A stretch of DNA of 64,000 nucleotides, taken from Neurospora intermedia. Its lineage: Eukaryota; Ascomycota; Sordariomycetes; Sordariales; Sordariaceae. Positions 25,034-33,469 of this stretch are shown one piece after another. How positions within the stretch are numbered: the first letter of the stretch is position 1; each line of letters starts with the position of its first letter. The DNA lies in assembly GCA_037102815.1 (NCBI GenBank), contig BTPP01000009.1:992001-1056000 (forward strand), written 5' to 3'. The notes under the pieces are model-generated. The model was given only the letters and a program-made list of their open reading frames with translations, ran no database searches and had not been told where the DNA came from. The position numbers were made by a program, and so were the translations under genes.

Positions 25034-25276
25034 AGAAGGGGTAGGTAAAAGGGGGGGGGGGGGGTAGCGAAGTTAGTAATATAGAACAAGTAATTCAACT
25101 ACTTATTTAAGAAATTAATAGAGTTTATAATTTAATAGTTATTATTAATATTATTTTATTTAAAGGCTACTCGTTCAATTCAACTTTGAATTTTTTTTTT
25201 TCTTTTTTTTTTTTACTAAGTAATTTCTAAGGGCGTCTCTCTATCTCCCCTGGACTTTGGCTCCGCCCAGGGGAAT
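24416..25276 (-). mobile_element. 0.86 kb repeat copy 1, nested in LINE1
   Basis: This is an inverted near-identical copy of 27594-28446. Landmarks, read on the plus strand, are GAGACGCC at the left edge, TTAGGG-like units at 24912-24927, a pure T run at about 24991-25026, a pure G run at 25051-25064, a second T-rich run at 25190-25214, and CTCCGCCCAGGGG at the right edge. It interrupts LINE1 ORF1. Flanking AATT on both sides could be a 4-bp duplication, but this is not secure. Its central part keeps many CpA sites. The apparent Lys-rich frame across the T run is an artefact of homopolymers. Confidence 0.8.
24912..24927 (+). repeat. Interstitial telomere-like repeat in copy 1
   Basis: TTAGGGTTAGGGTTAG, matching the TTAGGG telomere unit common to filamentous ascomycetes. 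It is part of the 0.86 kb repeat, since the same tract is in copy 2. Confidence 0.9.
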
Positions 25277-25760
25277 TGTATTTTAATAGTAAATAGTTAT
25301 TAGAAGGTAGTACTAATTTTACTCGGGTTAGTTTTTACTATAATATTAGCCTAACGTTTTGGTACTTCCTAAGCGCCTTTTTTAATTTCCTTTAAAATAT
25401 CCTTCCTTAGGTTATTAAAATCTTTCTTAGTAATAAACTGGTCGGTTCCAACCTTGCCAGCTTCGGGTCGTATAGACCTACTTTTTCCGATGTGTACCTT
25501 TATAAATTTAAGAAGTAACTTTCGAGTCTAATAATAGTCTTCGGTCGAAACAGTATTGTAGTTTATAGATTTATTCGCTTTAATAATAAATTTCTTTAAT
25601 ATTTTATTGTCTTCCTCCGTTTTATCCGAGGTTTTTATAGTAAATACAATTTTAGGATTATTATATACTAAGATTTTTGTAAGCGGGTTATAAATGCTAC
25701 TTTCGAGTCTACGAGCACTGCTATCGATAGTTATCGGTAACAACGATACAACGCCGTTAC
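25277..25760 (-). pseudogene. LINE1 ORF1 remnant, N-terminal part, lightly mutated
   Basis: A 71-codon frame at 25528-25743 survives without a stop, and the frame continues with few stops to the repeat edge. It encodes a charged, Lys/Ile/Asp-rich segment and further on a GKVGTDQF stretch. The surrounding 25430-25870 has visibly more CpA/TpG than the rest of LINE1. This is expected if the 5' end is present in few copies in the genome and so was a weaker RIP target. No known domain is recognised. The Met at 25743 may not be the true start. Confidence 0.5.
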
Positions 25761-25884
25761 TATACTCGTCGTAGGATATTGTAAGGGACGTAAACGACCC
25801 TCCTGAGTCGATTGCCGTTGTTAGTTTTCGTTTTGGAGTACTCTTCGACTAGAAATCGGCGTTTCCGGTTTTAAAGCAGTTTTT

Positions 25885-25902
25885 AATATTTTAGTAAGGT
25901 TA
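25885..25902 (+). repeat. Target-site duplication of LINE1, right copy
   Basis: AATATTTTAGTAAGGTTA, an exact 18-bp match to 18058-18075. It defines the outer limits of the LINE1 insertion. Confidence 0.85.
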
Positions 25903-27530
25903 GATTTTGAAATAAAGTTATAATTAACGAGCCTAGTAATAAGAAAGGCTAGAATCCTAGAAGCAAATATATCTTCTAATAGAGACCGACCGTTATAGAA
26001 TATAGTATTATACTATTTTACCCTCTTACCTCTTCTAAAGCCCTAAATATCCTATACTACAAAAGGTTAAAAAACCCGAAATACTATATTAATATAATTT
26101 ATAAAAATATAAAAGAATATAGGTATAATAAGGATCTATTATTTATAATTATATATGTAGCTTACTTCGAATTAGTTAAAAACGATATAGCGAATAAAGG
26201 ATATTGTTTTTTAATTACTATAAACGAAGATAAATTAGTCCCCGAAGTCGTTTATATTAAGTCCGAGGATATTAAAGAAGAGTTTATTGTAAAGTCGATA
26301 AATACTGGAGATTTTACCCTTATCTTTTATAATAATAAAAGTTTATAAGATATAACTTTCGGCGGTTTTCGGTCGTTTAATAACCGGGAAGCGAGGAATA
26401 GACTATTGTAATTTCCGCCCGACTATAGAAGCTAATTGACTTTTAGTAAAATAATAGGCTATATTATCGAAAGATAGTAGTATTATACTCAAATATATAA
26501 AAAGCTATTCTAGTTAGAATTTAATATAAGGGCGCTATTAGGATAGTTTAAACGGCCCATCAATATCGGGACTACTAATAAAGAGATAAATAGTAAAGTT
26601 CTATATTATATCCTTCTAGCTAATTCTAAAACCTTATATATAATCGATAAAATTAAAATTATTATAGATAATAACTATATTCGGATTATAATTAATTAAT
26701 TTAAAATTTGCCTATAATTATATAAATATATAAGATAGTAATAAGAGTATAAACATTTAAATCCTATAGGGGGACTCCGGGGAATCCCCCTATAGGATTT
26801 AGGTATCGAGTTACGTACTATAGAGATATTAATAAAGCGGTTAATAATTTATAAAATAATTTTGTAAGAAGAAACTATACCGAACCGGGCTAGAATATTA
26901 TATACGTACAATTATATAGAACTACTCTTAAGGTATAAACTAAATAGCTTTAAAATAAATATACTATTTTAAAATACGTATAAATTTATAATAATAGACA
27001 CTATTATAATTATACAATTATAGATCTCTCTTTTTTTCTAAATGCTATCCTTCAATTCGTACGAATCTTAATAGGTATATTATTGTATATATAGCGTAGT
27101 AAGTAATTCTATTAATTTTAGTACAATTTTAAATATAGTATTATAAATAGAATAGAGGTAAAAACGGATCTACGAAATATTAAATATATCCTTAATAATA
27201 GTAGGGTAGGTTATATTATTAATTCTAATAAATTTGTCGGTAGGAAAAATATAGAATATTAATTTACTTAAGAGAGATTTAAATTCTATATAGAAGGTTT
27301 TATTAAAGTATATTTGAGGTATATATTTAATTGGGGGTTAGGTTGGGTATTCGTCTAATTTAAATTGGGTCTCCTCCCCTTCTAATTAATATTTAGTTTT
27401 ATCCTTTTCGAAGTATATATAAACGTTAATATCTATAAGGACTTTATATACTTTAGAATATCGAAATATAGTAATAAACGTTTTTAAACGTTTATTATAC
27501 TATTAGGAAGTATTTATCCCCCAGTGAGTA
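25903..27530 (+). pseudogene. Gene E remnant, 3' part, left arm
   Basis: This continues the frame of 17190-18075 after LINE1. The first exon (25903-26746) is one of the best-preserved frames in the window, with only about ten stops, mostly TAA/TAG, in about 280 codons. It includes an acidic/basic mixed region and then an aromatic-rich segment. A 122-bp intron follows, and a second exon runs from about 26869 to 27530 and ends in a hydrophobic, Phe-rich stretch. I do not recognise the protein. A replication, recombination or structural role in the element is possible but would be a guess. Confidence 0.6.
26747..26868 (+). other. Intron in gene E with a complete palindrome
   Basis: GTATAAAC donor and a GTAAG acceptor. 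The donor exon ends in phase 2 and the acceptor restores frame. The palindrome TTTAAATCCTATAGGGGG-ACTCCGGGGAAT-CCCCCTATAGGATTTA at about 26755-26801 is the cleanest example in the left arm: 17-18 bp arms and a loop of about 12 bases. The same intron occurs inverted in the right arm with its palindrome at about 44157-44203. Confidence 0.8.
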
Positions 27531-27593
27531 TATAAATAAATAAAGTAATATAATAAATTCGTCCGATAGTTAACCCTAATATATTAAAAATAC

Positions 27594-27837
27594 AGTTCCC
27601 CTGGGCGGAGCCAAAGTCCAAGGGAGACAGAGAGACGCCCTTAGAAATTACTTAATAAAAAAAAAAAAGAAAAAAAAAAAACTCAAAGCTGAACTGAACG
27701 AGTAGCCTTTAAATAAAATAATACTAATAATAACCATTAAACTACAAACTCTATTAATTTCTTGAATAAGTAGTTGAATTACTTGTTCTATATTACTAAC
27801 TTCGCTACCCCCCCCCCCCCTTTCACCTACCCCTTCT

Positions 27838-27874
<37 letters not shown>

Positions 27875-28446
27875 CAAAGGCAAAATTTTGAAATTTTTTT
27901 TTTCATTTTTTTTTACTTTGACAATCTCCAACTTCTAACCCTAACCCTAACCCCCTCTCTAAATCCTTAGGATTAAAGCTCTAACCTAGGACTTAATTAT
28001 ATTTTCGGACTTAGTTATTTGTAACGCCCGGGCGTATTTACTACTAAACCCTTATTTTTAACTTTTTTTATATTTTTCTCGGTAATTAAGGCGTGTACTA
28101 TAATGCGACCGGTATGAAAATGACCGCCTTTTTCTCCTCTTTAATTTGACCCTAGGTGTATTTTGGTGTACGCGACGGTCGCGGAGCAATTCCAATTGCA
28201 AAGGAAAAAGTAGCTTTTTGGAGCTGCTATTCGAACCGTATTTTGCTTAGCGCCAAATTTTCTTATTTAGGCCTACCAAGGCTATGCTAAGACAAGTAAT
28301 TTTTTACATTCTAGCCTATTATAGATAGATATACTACGCCTTCCTCGTTTACGTTAGTAGGCCTATAAACTACGACCTTTAGTACGGATCTTCCATATTA
28401 CCTTTCGGCCTACAACAACGCTAGAGCTTTGAAGTATAGGCGTTTT
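27594..28446 (+). mobile_element. 0.86 kb repeat copy 2, inserted downstream of gene E
   Basis: This is absent from the matching place in the right arm (around 43371), so it is a discrete insertion. It starts AGTTCCCCTGGGCGGAGCC and ends GGCGTTTT. It contains CTAACCCTAACCCTAACCCC at 27935-27954, an A run near 27845-27872, a C run near 27806-27821 and a second A-rich run near 27655-27680. The flanks TTAAAAATAC and TTAATAAATAC may be an imperfect target duplication. No open frame or recognisable promoter is present, so it is probably non-autonomous, and its family is unknown. Confidence 0.8.
27935..27954 (-). repeat. Interstitial telomere-like repeat in copy 2
   Basis: CTAACCCTAACCCTAACCCC, the complement of the tract in copy 1. 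Confidence 0.9.
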
Positions 28447-28889
28447 AATAAATACTATTAAATAGATATTAAATATCTTTAATTTCTATATTAATATCAA
28501 TATTTACTATAAATATATTTATAATAAATATATTTCTAAAATAGATTTCGTTTATAAGTTAATTAGAGAATTTTAATAAATATTAAGAAGGAGCCTTATT
28601 AAATAATTTATTATATAATTCCTCCGGATAGTAGGAATTTTATAATTAGGACGAAGGTAAAGGAGACGAAAGAGTAAATGTTAATTAAACTACTAAATAT
28701 AGTTAGTAGAATATAAATATATAATTAAAATTAGAAAGGGTAGGAGAAAATAGTACTAATAAGTATATTGGTACTAAGTATAATTTAGCGCGCGTATTAT
28801 TCGTTTTAGAACTATAATATTTAGGGAAATTTGGGGGTTTATGTATAATAAACTATTTCGTCTATATTAGGCTTAAACCGGAGTATAAC

Positions 28890-29177
28890 CGTATTATTTT
28901 AAACCTATAGGGCTAAATAGTATAATATTTGGATTAGTAGGTAGGTGAAAGTAGTAGGCCGGATGTTATAACTATTTAGCCTAATAGGTCTAAAGAGACG
29001 TATAGGCCATCGGAGGTAGCTAAGCGATTGAAACTATTTTGGACCTACAGGGCTAAATAGTATAATATCCGGATTAGTAGGTAGGTGAGGGTGGTGGGCC
29101 GGATGTTACAACCATTTGGCCCAGTGGGTCCGAAGAGACGCATAGGCCATTAGAGGTAGTTAAGCGACTAAAATTAG
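28890..29177 (+). repeat. Tandem pair of subterminal repeats, left arm inner end
   Basis: Two units of about 140-146 bp, starting near 28894 and 29038, contain GGGCTAAATAGTATAATAT, GTAGGTAGGTGA and AGAGACGYATAGGCCAT motifs. The right arm has only one unit (about 42781-42930), so the second is a left-specific duplication or a right-specific loss. The distal unit is richer in CpA/TpG (GGCCCAGTGGGTCCG near 29118-29132), so it is less mutated than its neighbour. Confidence 0.85.
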
Positions 29178-29245
29178 CTACCCAGCCGAAAACCCCTACT
29201 AAAGGTACATTTGCCTACCGCACCTACTTGGTATAGTAGGCACTA
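29178..29245. other. Single-copy spacer at the palindrome centre, left of the mariner
   Basis: About 68 bp without a match in the right arm. It is relatively GC-rich and keeps several CpA sites. Together with 42755-42780 on the other side of the mariner it formed the original spacer of roughly 95 bp between the arms. The TA at 29244-29245 is one half of the mariner target duplication. Confidence 0.6.
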
Positions 29246-29399
29246 CAAATAAACAACCCGCACTTTTTTTTATTAAATTTATAACCTAAACTACTTACCT
29301 TCTAAAGTCTTTTACAATTATATTTCTTAGTAAAAATAGCCAAAAAGTGGTTATTTAGTACTTTAAATAACGGAGAATAGAGGTATCTAATTTTAGTAT

Positions 29400-29711
29400 T
29401 TAGTATACTATCCCTTAGTAACCACAACTGCCTAAACCCGGTTTAGTATTAAATTTATTAGTTTATCTACTACTTTTATATTTAATTCTAATTAAACTTT
29501 CGTTACTATATTAATAAGTAAATTAAGGGTCTTATTATTTCGAAATATAGCTAATATTTTTAGGAACCCCTTTGCTATTTTATCCTTTAATAAACTCTAT
29601 AGATTTTCGATAGGGTTGAGGTTAGGTAAATACGGGGGTTATATTAATACCTCAAACTTTATTTCCTCGAATTATTCTATTACCAATTTAAACTTGTAAA
29701 TAGGGGTATTG
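29400..29711 (-). pseudogene. Mariner transposase remnant, C-terminal third
   Basis: This continues the frame from 41850-42690 across the gypsy. The hallmark segment PPYLPNLNPIENL (family consensus PxxSPDLNPIExxW, including the last catalytic region) is encoded at about 29598-29640 on the minus strand, followed by a Lys-rich tail. This motif makes the family assignment firm. The piece ends about 150 bp before the terminal inverted repeat. Confidence 0.85.
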
Positions 29712-29716
29712 TTTTA

Positions 29717-29917
29717 TATAACGGGGACAGTACGGTTAATACGGGTACTAGTCGTATAATTTAATTAAAGTTCTATAAAGGAGGGAAAAGTCTATTTAAA
29801 ATGCGGATCCACCAGCGTAGAGGTTTTTATTAGGGCTACGCGCTCTATACTACTATAGCTAATAATAATTCTAATCTAAAAATTAAAATCTATAATCCGG
29901 ACGTTACCCTTATAATA
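29717..29917 (-). repeat. 3' LTR of the gypsy element
   Basis: 201 bp, aligned without gaps at both ends to 41644-41844. In element orientation the ends are TATTATAAGGG and CCCCGTTATA, i.e. RIP-altered TG...CA termini. It is more heavily RIPped than its partner. Confidence 0.9.
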
Positions 29918-29919
29918 TT

Positions 29920-29953
29920 ACCCCCCTCCTCCCCCCTCCCTACCCTTCTCCTA
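29920..29953 (-). other. Polypurine tract of the gypsy element
   Basis: On the minus strand a run of about 34 purines, broken by a single T, lies next to the 3' LTR. This is the expected site of plus-strand priming. Confidence 0.8.
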
Positions 29954-32900
29954 CCTACTATTACAATCGGTCTCTTACACGTTTACAACTTCCGTTTTAA
30001 TTATAAACTTATTTCCTATATTATTAATTAATATAATTATACTTTCTATTTAGTATTATAATTATAATATTAAATATTAGAGAGTAGTAGGTAATAATAG
30101 GTAGTAGGTAGTAATTTAAATATATACGTTCTATTTAAACGTTTGTACCTACTTAAATTTATATATATAATCCCCTTTTCCTTCGCTTTTTAAACTTCTC
30201 CCTCTTCTTTTTTTTTCTTTAGCGGCGGTTTAATCTCTTAAAATAAATAGTATTATCCCCTTCTCTATTTAATACTTATCTATTACTTCTAACCCCTTTA
30301 ATACTTTTAAATACCTTACTATATATTATTTCCCCCCGCCCCAACCTCCGGCCCTCCGACGCCCGTCGCCCCTCTTAATTCCTCGTCCGCCGGCCTTCCT
30401 TCTATTCGCTTTAGCATTTCACTCGCTAACCCTCCCTCCTAACGCCCTTCGCCTGCCGGCCCTCCCCCCTAATATTTATCTCCCTTAGCGCCCCTTCTTT
30501 AAACCCCTATATACTCCTCTCCTCCCGCTACTATTCCCGCCCCCTACTATCCTACTACTATTACCCCCTCTAATTCGAAGGTTATTAAAAAGTATTAGCG
30601 AAATATAAATTTTTTTTTTTTTTATATTCTACTCTCCCTAAATTTCTATTCCGCCGTTATTTCGTTATTAACCTCTTTATTATAGTCGGATTGCAAAGAA
30701 TTGGCCGTCTTTTATATTATTTATATTAATATAGAGTAGGCGTATTTTATAGTACCCGGTTGTACTATATATATAAATTATTATAATAATAATAAATAGT
30801 ACGACTGGGTATCGCCCTTAATTATATACGCACTTACTATTTAGGAGGCGGCGGCGGGCCGCTCGGTTAAAGTAGTAGTAAAAGATAATTTAAATCGCTA
30901 TATAAATATTTAAAAGAACATTACCGAACTATATAAAAAGGCTTTTATCGACCGGTATATTACTTTTACCCCTTTCTTTCTATTTCTATTCCTTCTTTAA
31001 AATATTAGTACTAATTTTTTTTCTTTTTAATCGCGAATACCTTTATTATATAAAGGTAACGTTCCCCCTACCCTCTTCCCCCCTATCGGCGGCGACCTTC
31101 TTTTAAGAGTTATAAATATTATAAGTGAGTATAGCGGTTCTATAAGCGAAAATAAATATATTGGAAATTAGTAATAATTGTAAGTAGAAGAATTAAAAGA
31201 AATAATAAAATTCAATATTAATATTATCCCTTTCCTTTTCTTTCATAGCCAACGCTATTACTTTTCGTACTCTATAATAAAATATTTTACTAGACCGTTA
31301 TTAGTAATAATTAAATTATATTTAATTTTAAAATAATTTAATACTATAATATTAATTATTATTTATAAGGGTTCTTAAATTTACTTTACCTATCCTACCT
31401 ACTTTACTAACGCTTCTTTATACCTTTTCTTTATTTAATAGTATAGGATCTCCTCTATAAAATACTTTTTCTTACTATCGATTATAATAGTTAAAAGTTA
31501 GGGATTAATAATAATTTATCCTAATAGGGGATTATTTCGAATATATTATATTATTATTAGTCTTATATACGCTAACTATATATATAGTCCGCCTAGTGGG
31601 CATGCGGTGCTGCTTCGTTCGTAGTCGGTAGGAAAAACCGTACTATTATAGTCGGATAAAAACCCTCCGTTTCGCTATTGTAATAGTATTATATCGGTTC
31701 TATACCGTCCCGTTTTTCTTCCTCTCGGTATAACCTCACCGTTATAACCGAGGCTATAAATTTATATTATATATATAGCCGTCCCGGCTCCGGCCTATCG
31801 CCGCTCCGTCCCCGTCCTTCTTATTATAATTTCCCTATAGTCGGTAGTTTTTTATCCTATCTTTCTTCAATTATATTATCCCGGGTCGCCCAAATTTCCT
31901 ATAAAGGAAATTTCGATCCACTTTCCTCCTTCCTTCCCTTCTCTCTTCTTTATATTATACTACTATACCTACTATATTATATCCGCTCTATTACTAAATC
32001 TACCGCCGCCTCGCAACTATATTTAACCCGCTTTAGTATTATTAATATTTTACTATACTATATAAGAAACCCCCCAGCGCTATTAAAAAAACGTTTAGCT
32101 TTAAAGCGGCGAAGGTTATAGCCCTCCCCAATAATTTAGAAGGTAGCGCTATTTCGAACGCTATAGTATTTAATACTAGCCCTAGTAATTCGCTGTAGGG
32201 TAACGCCCCTATTAAATTTATTACCCTTAAGAAAATTCGGAAATATTTATTAAAAAAAACGTTAGAAAAGAAAAGCGCCGTTATAGGGTACTTCCGGCCT
32301 CCCGAGAACTATAAATAATATAAATCTTATACCTATAATTTTATATATATCCTCCCTATAATTTACTAGGATTTATTTAGCTTTAGAATTGCTTTTAATT
32401 AAATTTAATACCTCTAAAATCCCTATAAATCTCTATTTCGTCGCTATAGCATCTTTATTTCTAATTTATAAAATAATCTATTTCTATATTCTTTACTATA
32501 AATATCGGATATAAAAGAAGACCGAAGAGTATTTAGAGGGCGAATTTATTCCTTTAATATATATTTTTATTAAGGCTACTATAGCTTTATACAGCTATAA
32601 TATTACCTAAACTAATTTTAAAAATAATTTTAAAAATTTCGTTAGTAAGTTAGAGGTTGCGAATACTATATAGGTTGCGGCGGATCGTATCGGCGCCGAA
32701 CTTTCTTCTATCGGCGATTTTCTAACCTTAGATTCGCTAATTATAATTAAATCCCCTATTAAAAAAAGAAAATTCGCCTATACTACTATTAATTCTTCTA
32801 CGGATATTACTATACTCTATAATAATATTACTATAATTCGTCTCTATATTACCTAAATTAAAGATATTATCTATCTTCTTTCCGAAAAAGTTAATACGGC

Positions 32901-33465
32901 TACTATTAATATTATATATATTAATAAAAATTTAATAGCGGTCTACGCCCAATAGAATAATTTTAATAACTACCTTTCCTTTATAAGTACCTTATACTAC
33001 CCCTATATTAATTCTACTATTAACCCTCTTAGTATAATTTACTAGTATTAAATAAACTATTTGTAATATTTATATTCGTCTTATAAATATAAGTCTGATT
33101 AACAAATCTTTTTCTATTCGTTCCTACTATAGTATAAAGATAATTCTTACCGGTATTATTACCAAAGATTTTAATAAGGATAATAATAGAGGTTTTAAAT
33201 TAAAAGATATTTATAATAAAGAGGTTAATATTTACAATAGTACTAATACAATATCGAATAATAGTAATATAGAATAATTAATACTCCGCTTCCTTTAATT
33301 TAATTATAATTTAATTTTTTTCTAAAATCGTTATTAATACGTCTAATATATATCTAATCGGCTTCTCTTCGGTTCTAATACAATTCTATTCCAATTAGGT
33401 AATTATTAATTTCGGCCGGGTCTTTTATATATATAATTAATTATACTAATCTATATCTTCGAATA
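29954..33465. other. Unassigned 3.5 kb between LINE2 ORF2 and the gypsy polypurine tract
   Basis: This holds a very C-rich plus-strand stretch at 30320-30560 and a (GGC)n-containing patch near 30845-30865. A possible plus-strand frame at about 32395-33060 has unusually few stops, encoding a Ser/Thr/Ile/Asn-rich, possibly coiled-coil protein. An upstream frame at about 32060-32300 could be its 5' exon. It may be the LINE2 3' region, gypsy 3' sequence, or a separate insertion. No known domain is seen. It has no member of the AAATCCTATAGGGGG palindrome family, so it is not part of element X. Confidence 0.4.
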
Positions 33466-33469
33466 TCTC

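Larger units (their letters stand above)
18076..25884 (-). mobile_element. LINE1: full-length-looking Tad-like non-LTR retrotransposon
   Basis: The element is defined by its absence from the right arm and by 18-bp target duplications. Excluding a 0.86 kb repeat nested at 24416-25276 it is about 6.95 kb. Minus-strand order is an ORF1 with a Cys/His-knuckle-like segment, then ORF2 with an apurinic-type endonuclease, a reverse transcriptase and a C-terminal zinc-knuckle segment, as in fungal Tad-clade LINEs. It interrupts gene E. Variable-length duplications of this kind are typical of target-primed reverse transcription. Confidence 0.85.
112..29177 (+). repeat. Left arm of a giant inverted repeat (large element X, copy 1)
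   Basis: This arm matches the reverse complement of 42781-63222 along its whole length once two insertions are removed: LINE1 at 18076-25884 and a 0.86 kb repeat near 27594-28446. Anchors checked by eye include 2057-2064 with 61272-61280, the helicase P-loop at 4664-4673 with 58664-58673, 8003-8006 with 55330-55333, 18058-18075 with 45056-45073, the palindrome at 26755-26801 with its mate near 44157-44203, and 29177 with 42781. The arms differ mostly by transitions, as expected if RIP mutated each copy independently. Genes A to E all read on the plus strand here. Confidence 0.92.

Noticed and set aside
24892-25098. A 68-codon minus-strand frame with a poly-Lys run.
   Set aside because: It is produced by the T and G homopolymers of the 0.86 kb repeat and lies in a noncoding repeat.
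112-29177. Element X as a Starship or Helitron.
   Set aside because: I found no DUF3435-like captain gene and no Rep/helicase fusion with Helitron ends. The helicase is SNF2-type, not PIF1-type. A captain outside the window cannot be excluded.
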